A stretch of DNA of 22,016 nucleotides, taken from QHBQ01 sp038230695 (GTDB lineage Bacteria > Chloroflexota > Chloroflexia > QHBQ01). Position numbers and translations under genes: made by a program. Shown here piece after piece: positions 8,203-15,685 of the stretch (its first letter is position 1; each line of letters opens with the position of its first letter). The stretch lies in NCBI GenBank assembly GCA_038230695.1, contig JBBRMT010000049.1, positions 1 to 22,016 on the forward strand, given 5' to 3'. The notes below the pieces were generated by a model, which had not been told where the DNA came from, did not search any database, and saw only the letters and a program-made list of their open reading frames with translations.

Positions 8203-9339
8203 CTATCCGCCCGCCAACTCATCCGTAACCCGCCGCTGGGCCAGCATTTCACGCACCGTTATTGGCGGACGGAACCAGCCCGCCAGTTCGGTATCGCTGA
8301 TGGTGCGGGTGCGCTGGATGGCGCGGCGGCTGGCAAGCATGGGGCCGAGGTCGCGCAACCCATCAAGCCGCCCACGCAGCAGGGCCGTGTCGCGCTTGAG
8401 CAGCCCATAGGCCAGCGCCATCGCCTCATAGCGCAGGATGTAGGGCAGCCACTGACGCAGCAGGCCAGTCGGCAAGTCTTTGGCGATGGTCCAGATGCGA
8501 TTGCGGGCCAGATGATAGCTCTTAAATGGTGAGCCTTGCACACCCGTCGCCGAATAGTGATGCAGCACCGCCGCTGCAGGGGCATACAGGCAACGCCAAC
8601 CACGCAGCCGCGCCCGCCAGGCCAGATCCACATCCTCCAGATAAGCAAAATAGCGGGCATCGAAGCCGCCCAGTTCGGTCAGCAACTGCCGCGAGTAAAG
8701 CGCTGCGCCCGCAGTGGGGCCAAATATTTCGTAAGGCGCTACGCCCCGCTGGTATGGCCGCCCTGCCAGCCGCTCCAACGCCAACCCGTCACGGCGCAAC
8801 TCCAGCCCGGCGGCGGCAATCGTGTCGGGGCGGCTGGTGAAGAGCAACGCGGCGGCAATCATTCCGACTTCGCCGAGTGCTGAGCGCTGAGTGCTGAGCG
8901 CTGAGTTAGTGGGTGTAGGAGTGAGTCGATGTTCGCCCTGTGCCACATCTGTAGGGGAGAACTGCGGTTCGCCCTGCACTACTGGGGTAAGCGCCGCCAC
9001 CATCTGGGCCAACCAGTCGGGGTTGGCGATGGTGTCGTTGTTGAGGGCGGCGATGTAGTCACCGCTAGCTTGAGCGAAGGCCAGGTTGTTGCCGCCGCTG
9101 AAGCCGAGATTGGTGGGGCTGGGCAGCACCCGCACCTGGCCGGGGGCGAAGCCGAGGCGGGCGAATAGCTCAGGGTCGGCCAGATACTCCACCGAGCCAT
9201 CGGTCGAGCCGTTCTCCACAATGAGCAACTCGAAGTTGCGGTAAGTCTGCCCTCCCAGCGCAGCGAGGCAGGCAGGCAGGTAGGCCAGCCCGTTCCAATT
9301 CAGAGTGACGATGCTGACACTGGCGCTATCGTAGCGCAT
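8203..9339 (-). CDS. Family 2 (GT-A) glycosyltransferase, rhamnosyltransferase-like, with repeat-derived insert
   Basis: Predicted cytoplasmic or membrane-associated enzyme of 378 residues that transfers a sugar from a nucleotide donor, probably for cell-surface polysaccharide. The nucleotide-binding start VSIVTLNWNGLAYLPACL, the metal-site motif LNNDT (99-103), and LEDVDLAWR (234-242, general-base region) are all present. The ATG at 9339 is preferred over one 42 nt upstream because AGAAGGG precedes it at suitable spacing. It overlaps the previous gene's stop by 14 nt, which implies translational coupling. Residues of about 119-158 (QGEPQFSPT, QGEHRLTPT, NSALSTQRSAL) are encoded by two 26-nt palindromic elements and a heptamer array, inserted in frame after the metal-binding loop. 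Donor and acceptor cannot be read from the sequence. Confidence 0.9.
   Translation of the reverse strand: MRYDSASVSIVTLNWNGLAYLPACLAALGGQTYRNFELLIVENGSTDGSVEYLADPELFARLGFAPGQVRVLPSPTNLGFSGGNNLAFAQASGDYIAALNNDTIANPDWLAQMVAALTPVVQGEPQFSPTDVAQGEHRLTPTPTNSALSTQRSALGEVGMIAAALLFTSRPDTIAAAGLELRRDGLALERLAGRPYQRGVAPYEIFGPTAGAALYSRQLLTELGGFDARYFAYLEDVDLAWRARLRGWRCLYAPAAAVLHHYSATGVQGSPFKSYHLARNRIWTIAKDLPTGLLRQWLPYILRYEAMALAYGLLKRDTALLRGRLDGLRDLGPMLASRRAIQRTRTISDTELAGWFRPPITVREMLAQRRVTDELAGG
8872..8976. repeat. Heptamer array plus two 26-nt palindromic elements inside the glycosyltransferase gene
   Basis: Five 7-nt units (GCCGAGT, GCTGAGC, GCTGAGT, GCTGAGC, GCTGAGT) occupy 8872-8906. Two degenerate copies of the 26-nt element follow at 8915-8940 and 8951-8976, both ending TTCGCCCTG. 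All are translated in frame. Confidence 0.85.
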
Positions 9340-12300
9340 AGAGTCCCTTCTGACCGAAGTAATATAGCGTGGCGTTGGCATATGCTGCCTCGCCTAGCGG
9401 CGCGTCGGGCAAGGTGATGCTTTTGACTAGCGCCCCGCTGCGGGTGTTTAGGATGGTCAGCTTGCTGTCCGCGCTCAATACGTACAGATTGTCGCCGACA
9501 ATAATCGGCGACCCAACCGGAGCGCCGCTCAAGGGGTATGTCCATCGCTCGAAGCCGCTGGCAGTGTCTCTAGCGGTTACAGCGTTGCTGCTGATAAGAT
9601 TACTGCGTTTAACGGCGACAAACAGGGTATTTCCAACGGTGGCGAAGCCAGCTACTTCCCCTCCGACCGAGAACTCGGTAAGCTGATTGCCACTAACAGC
9701 ATCGAATGGAATGACTGAGCCAAAAGGGGTACCCACATAGATACTGTCAGCCGTGGCAAGTAGCACATCGTTGGATGTGGCCGAAACTGGTAGTTCAACC
9801 TGCCATTTCACCTTACCGTTGGTGGGGTCGAGGGCAGCTAGCCTAATACCGTTAACGACGTAGACGCTACTGGCATCAGGACTGAGCAGCGGCGGTGAAC
9901 GAAATAGACCACCGCTCTGCCACAATTGCTTGCCGGTTGCCGCATCGAGCGCAGTGAGCGTCAGTGGGGTAGTGGCATAAAGCACGCCATTGGCAATCAC
10001 CGGCGCGTAGGGGCTGGGGCCACCGAGGTTATACCGCCAGGTGGCGCGGCCCTGAGCGGCGGGGTCACTGGCGTATAGCTGACCCGTGCCGTCTTGCAGG
10101 TAAAGGAATGTAGCTTTGTCCGACTTCGCATAAGCAAGGCGATTCATCGCCAGCGGCCCGCCAGGTAGGTCAAATGACCAGGCGGGTTGGCCGCTGGCAT
10201 CGAGATAGAGGGCGATGCTGCCTGCGCCTTGCGCGGTCTGGCCGGGGGCGATAATATAGTAACCCTCGTTGGCGATGATCAGGTTGGCGGGCGTGTAAGC
10301 AGCCACGTTGACTGGGTAACTCCATAGCGGGCTGCCCGCAATTGCTAGGTCGTTGTCGTGGCTGAAGTTTGTGCCGCCCCAATCGTAGCCGCTCATCCAC
10401 CATTGCCCACGCGGACTGCGCGAGTTGAGCGCAGCATCAGTCACGCCCGGCGGCGCGGCGACGGTAGCGGGGTAGAGTGTATCCGGCGGGGCTACGTGGC
10501 TGGCCGCCGTGCCGATAAACGGCAGGCTGAAGGGCAGCAACCCAAAGTATGAACCACCCACGATCAGCCCAACCAGCAGTAGCGCGAGTACAATAGTTTT
10601 GAGTTTTGAGTTTTGAGTTTTGAGTTTTGAGTTGTTGGCTGGGAGCGTTCTAGGCGGACGTGGCGAATCAGCTGCCACTGGCAGGGCAGGCACAGCATTC
10701 ACCTTGCGTGCGGCTGGCAGCGGCGACGGGGTGGCAAGGTATTGCCCATCCAAACCAGCGATGGCGCGGGTCGCTTGCGGCGTAGTTGCTCCCCTCCCAT
10801 CGGGAGGGGCTTGGGGTGGGTCCGTGGCGCGTGACGCAGCCCCCCTCCCTGCCTCTCCCTTGGAGGGAGGGGTTTGGGCTGTGGGTGGGGCAGAGTGCGC
10901 TTTGGTACTCCCCCTCCCAGCTTCCCCCTTTGGGGGAGGGGCCAGGGGTGAGGGTGAATGTTGCAGCACGCGCAAGGTTTGCGGCGGAGTGGGATGGGCG
11001 GGTTTGGGATAGAGCTTCGCCAGTTCGTTGCGTACCGCAATTATGGTTTGATAGCGGGCCTCCGGTTCGAGCATGGTCATGCGTGCCAGCATCGCAGCCA
11101 GCGGCGCGGGGATGGCGGGGTTGAGGGTTAGCGCAGGTGGCAGATTGAAGATATGCTCATCGGGATTGATATTGGTAAGCAGTTCGTAGATAGTTACGCC
11201 CAGACTGTATATGTCGCTGCGTTCATCGGTCTGGCTGCGGCCATATTGCTCCGGTGGCGCATAGCCGGGAGTGCCGAGCGCACGAGTGTCGGCGGCGCTA
11301 TCCCGCTTGAAGAAGCGGGCGATGCCGAAATCAATCAGCTTGACGATGCCCCCCTGCCCTGCGACCATCACGTTGCCGGGCTTGAGGTCGCGGAAGATAA
11401 TCGGCGGGTCGAGGCCGTGCAGGTAGACGAGTACATCGCACAACTGCCAGAACCAGTCCAGCACGCTGCTTACTGGTAGCGGCCCATCGGCATCATCGAG
11501 CGCCTTGAGCAAAGTCTTGCCGTCCACGAAGTCCATCACAAGGTAGTAGTTGTCGCCCTCGGCGAAGAAGTTGACCACCTGGGTGAGATTGGGGTGGTTG
11601 AGCGACATCAGCAGCCGCACCTCGCTGCGAAAGGCGGCGGCGTTCTCCGCGCGGTCCACCGGGTCGGCAATGCCGGAGACGCTGATCTCCTTGACCGCCA
11701 GGGTGACAGGCATCCCCGGCACAGCGCGATTATCCTGCACCTTGTAGACGCTACCCGCCCCGCCCAGCCCCAGCTTGGCTAGCACGGTGTAACGGTTGCC
11801 ATCCAGTTGTTGTCCCAGTGTCAGCGGCATTTGGATATTAGCCCTCACCCTACCCCTCTCCCTTGGTGGGGAGGGGGCATCTGTGTAGGGGCGAACCGTT
11901 GTTCGCCCTAAGCGCACCAGTTGGTATAGATAGACATCATCAGACGAAGCGTGCCAGGCAATGTCGGGGCGCACATCGAACAGCCCCACATCGCCATCCC
12001 AGAGCGAGCGCTGGCGGAAGATCTGGATGAACTTCAGACGCGGACTGGCGGCGAGGCGGTCGCGCATCTCCGGCCAGCGCCGCCCGTAGCACCACGAATC
12101 GGTGGGCGAACCCACCTGGCACGAACTGACCGCGATGTACTGCACGTGCCAACCCTTCAGCACATCGAGCGCGGCATCCTGGGGGAAGAGGTTTTGCAGC
12201 GTATCCTCGTTGAGTTGGTAGTCATTAGGCATAAACGTCTCGTAGCCATAGGCAATCGGCTTGCCATGATAGACGCTGGCCCACATCGCTGGGCCATCGC

Positions 12301-14812
12301 GGGTGGCGCGGTCGAACGGCATCATCGCCACCACCGGCTGGCCGGGCAGCGCGGCAAGATAAGCATCGAGCGGCTGCTGCTCCACACGGCTGAAGCCCCA
12401 GGTATAGGGCGTGGCCCAGAAGTCGGCCAACACTAGCACGGCCAGCGCAATGATAAGAGTATAACGATAGACAGGCATTTTTGGTCGGGTCAGCAGCCAG
12501 GCAAGACCCAGCGCGGCGATTACGTAGAAGGCAAAGATGGCAATCAGCCCGAACCGCGCCCAGGCGCGAATCGAACTGAACAGCGGCACGAACTTGTAGA
12601 GCAGCAACCCCGGCAGCGGCACCTGCCAGCCTGCGCTCCGCAGCGCGGGGTCGAAGCGGGCCAACTCGCCCGACAAATCGTATTGCAGCCCGAACGACAA
12701 CACCACCGCCAGCAACGCCATGCCGATATAGAGGCTAAAGGGGAAGGCAGCCAGCTTGCCGCGCAACTTCCAGCCCGCCCATATGCCCAGCCCGATCAGC
12801 AGGTACATCGCCGCGCCCGGCCACAGGTTGTACTCGGCAAGGTTCAGGTTGGCGGTGTGCGCCGTCTTGAACGCATCGCCCCAGATGGGGTGCAACTGGC
12901 TGGGGATGAAGTAGTCGCTCAGTAGGGCGCTGCTGCCGTTGGCCGCCTTGACGCTATACGCCAGGCTGTTGCCGCTACGCAACGCCAGATAGGGGATGGC
13001 GAAGGGGGCGACCAATGCAGCGGTAACGAGGATAAAGGCGGCTAGAGGTTTGAGGTTTGAGGTTTGAGGTTTGAGGTTTGAGTTGCGGGTCGTAAGGGCG
13101 GCGGTTGGCCCGCCCTGCTGCCCTAGATCCTGGTTTGTTGTGACCGCGAATAGCCCCCCCTGCTGCCCTGGATGCTGGCTTGATGCGGGCGTGGACAGCG
13201 CATCTTGCGGCGCGTTGCCGCGCAATTGCCACCAGCGCACCACGATGTAAAGGCCGACGAACAGACCGATAATTGCGGCGTAGTACCAGGCTTCCCAGCA
13301 GCAGAGCGCGAAGAACAGCCCCGCCAACGCGCCGTCTTGCCAACGCCGACCTCGCAGCATCTTTTCGAGGAACAGGAAGGTGAGCGGCAGCCACTGCGTC
13401 CCCATCATCTGCAAGTGGCCTAGCATATGGTTGAGGCGATAAGGCATGAAGGTGAAAGACAGGCCGATGAGCAGGGCGATGAGCGTCGAGTTTTTAGTTT
13501 TGAGTTTTGAGTTTTGAGTTATGGTTTCTGTAGGGGCGAGATTTATCATGCTCTCAAGCAAATATTTGACCAGCAGGTACATTCCCCAGCCAGAGAGGAC
13601 GAAGGAGAGGAAGACCAGGAAGTTGTAGCTGACAATCGGGCCGAGCGTGGCGGTAATGGGGATGGTGAGCAGGGTGTTGGCGGGGGTTAGCTCGCCCTGA
13701 CCGAGATTGAAGCCTATCGGATAGTAGACGTTGGGGTTGAAGACCAGTGAGGAGCCAGGCGGCGGGTTGCCGAATATCGAATGGCTGACCCACCATATCT
13801 TGTACATAAAGTTGAAATTGTCCATCGGCCAGCCGGGCAACCGAGTGCCGAAGCTGAGAACATAGGGCCAGGTGAAGACAATCGTGGCAATCAGGTAGAA
13901 GAATGGCACAGCCAGCACACGGGCAACTGGACGCTGCCACAGCCGCCACGCCTTCAACCAACCTCCCGCCCCCGCCAGCGCCGCTTCGACGCGGCGGCGC
14001 TGCACGAACACCGCAACCGGCAGCAACGCTACCAAACCACCCGCCAGCCAGGGCAGCAAAGTCATCGGCGATGCGATAAAGAAGCATACGCAGATTAGAA
14101 TCAGGGCGACGAATGGCAGAGCCAGGGCCAGTAGCTTGCCAAAGGTATTTATCTCCCCTCCCGATGGGAGGGGCCGGGGGTGGGGCGCGGTCTCCCCTCC
14201 CAGTGGGATGGGCTGGGGGTGGGTTATAGCCCAGCCAATCGCATACAGGCAGATTGACACCAGCAGCCACAGTAGCGCGGCCAACAACGACGGCCAGCGT
14301 AGCCCCAGCGGGCCGGGGGCGGACTCCACCCTCATGCCGTAGAAGATAATCCCCAGTTCGCGGTAATCCTTGTCCGAGGGATAGAAGGTCTGCGCGGTGC
14401 GAAGCTCCAGGCTGAGGTCGGGGAGGATGCTGGCATCGTGGTAGCTGAGGGTGTAGGTAAGCGGCCCATTCGTCGCGGTGATGGTTGCGGCGGGCTGACC
14501 GTTGATAACGATGGTGATGGGGCTGGGTTTGAAGCTGGCGGGGCGGCTGCCATCGAGGTAGAGGGTGATCTGCGCGTCGTCGCTGAGACGGGTGGTGTTG
14601 ATGCGCGAAACTTCTTTTGTCCAGCGGTAGTCACGGCTGGGATTATGCTCCGGCGGGTAGAAGTTGCCCAGCGTGGTTTCCTGCTTGCCCGCACCCACAT
14701 TGATTATTGCAGGCGCTTGCAGCACGACAATCAGCAGGGCGATAGCGAAGGCAAGGTAAAAAATGAAAGATGAAAGACGAAAGATGAAAGATGCAGATCT
14801 TGTGTTTCGCAA
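9326..14812 (-). CDS. Giant frame: multispanning membrane protein (GT-C/YfhO-like) joined to Ser/Thr kinase and PQQ-like ectodomain
   Basis: The uninterrupted frame has 1828 codons. It begins with TTG at 14812 behind GGAG at about 7-nt spacing and ends TAG at 9326-9328. Residues 1-33 form a first helix, 34-170 a probable extracytoplasmic domain, and 172-870 about a dozen further helices, in the style of GT-C glycosyltransferase/YfhO membrane proteins. A soluble segment follows (to about 967). From M995 a Ser/Thr kinase starts: Gly loop KLGLGGAGSVYKV (1013-1025), K1041, catalytic FRDLKPGN with D1142, IDFG with D1161, and APPEQYG (1185-1191). A Pro-rich linker with repeat-derived sequence (about 1284-1341), a helix near 1407-1430, and a PQQ-like propeller (about 1450-1828, e.g. 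ALDAATGKQLWQ) complete it. The membrane part and the kinase may be two genes (see 9326-11830). Confidence 0.85.
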   Translation of the reverse strand: MRNTRSASFIFRLSSFIFYLAFAIALLIVVLQAPAIINVGAGKQETTLGNFYPPEHNPSRDYRWTKEVSRINTTRLSDDAQITLYLDGSRPASFKPSPITIVINGQPAATITATNGPLTYTLSYHDASILPDLSLELRTAQTFYPSDKDYRELGIIFYGMRVESAPGPLGLRWPSLLAALLWLLVSICLYAIGWAITHPQPIPLGGETAPHPRPLPSGGEINTFGKLLALALPFVALILICVCFFIASPMTLLPWLAGGLVALLPVAVFVQRRRVEAALAGAGGWLKAWRLWQRPVARVLAVPFFYLIATIVFTWPYVLSFGTRLPGWPMDNFNFMYKIWWVSHSIFGNPPPGSSLVFNPNVYYPIGFNLGQGELTPANTLLTIPITATLGPIVSYNFLVFLSFVLSGWGMYLLVKYLLESMINLAPTETITQNSKLKTKNSTLIALLIGLSFTFMPYRLNHMLGHLQMMGTQWLPLTFLFLEKMLRGRRWQDGALAGLFFALCCWEAWYYAAIIGLFVGLYIVVRWWQLRGNAPQDALSTPASSQHPGQQGGLFAVTTNQDLGQQGGPTAALTTRNSNLKPQTSNLKPLAAFILVTAALVAPFAIPYLALRSGNSLAYSVKAANGSSALLSDYFIPSQLHPIWGDAFKTAHTANLNLAEYNLWPGAAMYLLIGLGIWAGWKLRGKLAAFPFSLYIGMALLAVVLSFGLQYDLSGELARFDPALRSAGWQVPLPGLLLYKFVPLFSSIRAWARFGLIAIFAFYVIAALGLAWLLTRPKMPVYRYTLIIALAVLVLADFWATPYTWGFSRVEQQPLDAYLAALPGQPVVAMMPFDRATRDGPAMWASVYHGKPIAYGYETFMPNDYQLNEDTLQNLFPQDAALDVLKGWHVQYIAVSSCQVGSPTDSWCYGRRWPEMRDRLAASPRLKFIQIFRQRSLWDGDVGLFDVRPDIAWHASSDDVYLYQLVRLGRTTVRPYTDAPSPPRERGRVRANIQMPLTLGQQLDGNRYTVLAKLGLGGAGSVYKVQDNRAVPGMPVTLAVKEISVSGIADPVDRAENAAAFRSEVRLLMSLNHPNLTQVVNFFAEGDNYYLVMDFVDGKTLLKALDDADGPLPVSSVLDWFWQLCDVLVYLHGLDPPIIFRDLKPGNVMVAGQGGIVKLIDFGIARFFKRDSAADTRALGTPGYAPPEQYGRSQTDERSDIYSLGVTIYELLTNINPDEHIFNLPPALTLNPAIPAPLAAMLARMTMLEPEARYQTIIAVRNELAKLYPKPAHPTPPQTLRVLQHSPSPLAPPPKGEAGRGSTKAHSAPPTAQTPPSKGEAGRGAASRATDPPQAPPDGRGATTPQATRAIAGLDGQYLATPSPLPAARKVNAVPALPVAADSPRPPRTLPANNSKLKTQNSKLKTIVLALLLVGLIVGGSYFGLLPFSLPFIGTAASHVAPPDTLYPATVAAPPGVTDAALNSRSPRGQWWMSGYDWGGTNFSHDNDLAIAGSPLWSYPVNVAAYTPANLIIANEGYYIIAPGQTAQGAGSIALYLDASGQPAWSFDLPGGPLAMNRLAYAKSDKATFLYLQDGTGQLYASDPAAQGRATWRYNLGGPSPYAPVIANGVLYATTPLTLTALDAATGKQLWQSGGLFRSPPLLSPDASSVYVVNGIRLAALDPTNGKVKWQVELPVSATSNDVLLATADSIYVGTPFGSVIPFDAVSGNQLTEFSVGGEVAGFATVGNTLFVAVKRSNLISSNAVTARDTASGFERWTYPLSGAPVGSPIIVGDNLYVLSADSKLTILNTRSGALVKSITLPDAPLGEAAYANATLYYFGQKGLYALR
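10597..10631. repeat. Heptamer array TTTTGAG x5 inside the kinase gene
   Basis: Five perfect 7-nt units span 35 nt. On the coding (minus) strand they read NSKLKTQNSKLKT, immediately before the kinase's transmembrane helix. Confidence 0.95.
10788..10957. repeat. Three C-rich hairpin elements in the kinase juxtamembrane linker
   Basis: Three related copies lie at 10788-10820, 10840-10890 and 10909-10957. Each has a CTCCC-rich left arm, a GGGAGGGG right arm and a GGGGTG tail. They are translated as Pro/Gly-rich segments such as SPLAPPPKGEAGRG and TPPSKGEAGRG. Confidence 0.85.
11841..11910. repeat. C-rich element plus 26-nt palindromic element at the membrane-protein/kinase junction
   Basis: A C-rich hairpin copy (11841-11877) and a 26-nt element (11885-11910, GTAGGGGCG...GCCCTA) lie end to end. 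They encode LGRTTVRPYTDAPSPPRERG, ending 11 nt before the ATG at 11830. Confidence 0.9.
13047..13190. repeat. Heptamer array GGTTTGA x5, a 26-nt element and a 25-nt direct repeat
   Basis: GGTTTGA is repeated five times (13047-13081, 35 nt), followed by a 26-nt palindromic element (13092-13117). A 25-nt sequence, CCCTGCTGCCCT plus a further 13 nt, then appears at 13113-13137 and again 45 nt later at 13158-13182. All lie in a loop of the membrane protein (residues about 542-589) and are translated as NSNLKPQTSNLKP and QQGG-containing segments. Confidence 0.85.
13491..13539. repeat. Heptamer array TTTTGAG x4 and a half 26-nt element
   Basis: TTTTTAG and three TTTTGAG units (13491-13518) are followed by GTAGGGGCGA (13530-13539), the left end of the 26-nt element. 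They encode TQNSKLKTKNS and NLAPT between two membrane helices of the large protein. Confidence 0.8.
14152..14225. repeat. Two C-rich hairpin elements in a loop of the membrane protein
   Basis: Copies at 14152-14190 and 14192-14225 both begin CTCCCCTCCC and contain a TGGGA...GGG arm and a GGGGGTGGG tail. They encode HPQPIPLGGE and HPRPLPSGGE, residues 198-220, between helices 2 and 3. Confidence 0.85.
14763..14797. repeat. Heptamer array ATGAAAG x4-5 at the start of the membrane protein gene
   Basis: Units are ATGAAAG, ATGAAAG, ACGAAAG, ATGAAAG and a degenerate fifth (ATGCAGA), 35 nt in total. On the coding strand they read SFIFRLSSFIF, the first residues of the opening membrane helix. Confidence 0.85.
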
Positions 14813-14856
14813 TGTACTTCTCCATCTTCAGAGCTGGCCCAAAACATTTTACGTCA

Positions 14857-14912
14857 GTAGGGGCGAATCGTTGTTCGCCCTGTTCGGATTAGCTCTTCAT
14901 CTTTAATCTTTA
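14857..14912. repeat. 26-nt palindromic element and short heptamer array between amidase and membrane protein genes
   Basis: GTAGGGGCGAATCG...CCCTG (14857-14882) is followed by two perfect ATCTTTA units (14899-14912), flanked by degenerate ones. The spacer 14813-14914 holds these repeats and the TTG start region of the downstream gene. No terminator was seen. Confidence 0.8.
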
Positions 14913-14914
14913 AC

Positions 14915-15685
14915 TCACTGGATTTGGAAGTAGTTGGCGATACCGCGATAGTAGGCATCGGCCAGCACATCGTAGCCGCCAGGGGCCGTCTCCAGCTTGT
15001 AGGCGTAGTCGTTGGTGAGGAACAGTGGTTCGACCAGCACGCCGGGCATCTGGCTGGGGCGGGTGATGCGCCAATTTTGCGGGCCGAGCAGGTAAAGGTG
15101 GCCGCTAGGCTTGCCCAAAGTGTTGTCGGGAACAATGCCACGCGAGGGTATCTGCCAGCCGTATAGCACATAGGTGTCGTGCAGCGCATCGCTGATGCTC
15201 TGGCCCAGCCGCATCGAGGCGGCAGCGTGGCCGCACTCCGCGCAGTAATAGATGGTGGCATCGTTATATGCCGTATCATATGTACGCGAGTCGTGGTGCA
15301 GGCTAACCAGAATATCGGCGTGGGCGGCGTTGGCGATGTCCACCCGCGCTTGCAAGTCGTCGTCGGTGTCAATCACCCCATTGCCGTTGCGGTCAGTAGC
15401 CGGTACATTCACCCTGCTATCGCTAGCGCGAGTGAGGACGACCACAATGCCAGCCGCCCTTAGCTTGGCAGCCAGCAGCAGGGCGACATTCAGGTTGGCG
15501 GTCTTCTCGTAGAGGTCAACGTTGCCCATATTGTCATAGTGCGCCCCGCCGGTCTCGCTGCCACCGTGTCCCCCATCAATCGCCACCACTGGCGACGCGG
15601 CCTGTGCCGTCGCCCGCGATTGGGGAAGCCATAGCAGCGCGGCGAAGGCGAACAAGGTCAGGATGGAGAGTAGCTTATGCTTCAA
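14915..15685 (-). CDS. Secreted N-acetylmuramoyl-L-alanine amidase (Amidase_3) with EF-hand-like loop
   Basis: Zinc enzyme that cleaves the amide bond between muramic acid and the stem peptide of peptidoglycan, outside the cytoplasm. I prefer the TTG at 15685 (256 residues) because it opens MKHKLLSILTLFAFAALLWL, a textbook signal peptide ending near ATAQA. The frame is open to 15757, but that extra part reads through a truncated C-rich repeat (15725-15739). Motifs are AIDGGHGG with H40, DLYEKTANLN with E60, SLHHDS with H130 (zinc ligands), and LVEPLFLTND with E219 (catalytic). Residues 98-109 (DRNGNGVIDTDD) match the 12-residue calcium-binding EF-hand/dockerin loop and sit between VVLTRASD and LQARVDIAN, which are normally close together in the family. 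No promoter was clear. Confidence 0.9.
   Translation of the reverse strand: MKHKLLSILTLFAFAALLWLPQSRATAQAASPVVAIDGGHGGSETGGAHYDNMGNVDLYEKTANLNVALLLAAKLRAAGIVVVLTRASDSRVNVPATDRNGNGVIDTDDDLQARVDIANAAHADILVSLHHDSRTYDTAYNDATIYYCAECGHAAASMRLGQSISDALHDTYVLYGWQIPSRGIVPDNTLGKPSGHLYLLGPQNWRITRPSQMPGVLVEPLFLTNDYAYKLETAPGGYDVLADAYYRGIANYFQIQ

Larger units (their letters stand above)
9326..11830 (-). other. Kinase-TM-PQQ segment that could be an independent gene starting at M995
   Basis: This segment alone would be an 834-residue receptor-type Ser/Thr kinase: a cytoplasmic kinase first, then a linker, one helix and an outer beta-propeller. That is a common bacterial arrangement. The ATG at 11830 opens MPLTLGQQLDGNRYTVLAKL, a typical kinase N-terminus. 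The 75 nt before it are entirely repeat sequence, so the frame linking it to the membrane protein is probably secondary. No good ribosome-binding site precedes the ATG: GTGAGGG is the closest, about 11 nt away. Topology also argues for separation, because soluble C-terminal domains of YfhO-like proteins are expected outside the cell whereas the kinase needs ATP. Fused or separate cannot be decided here. Confidence 0.5.

Noticed and set aside
14854..15372. Second minus-strand frame overlapping the amidase (172 codons)
   Set aside because: Thr/Pro/Ser-rich shadow frame; the overlapping amidase has all zinc ligands and a signal peptide.
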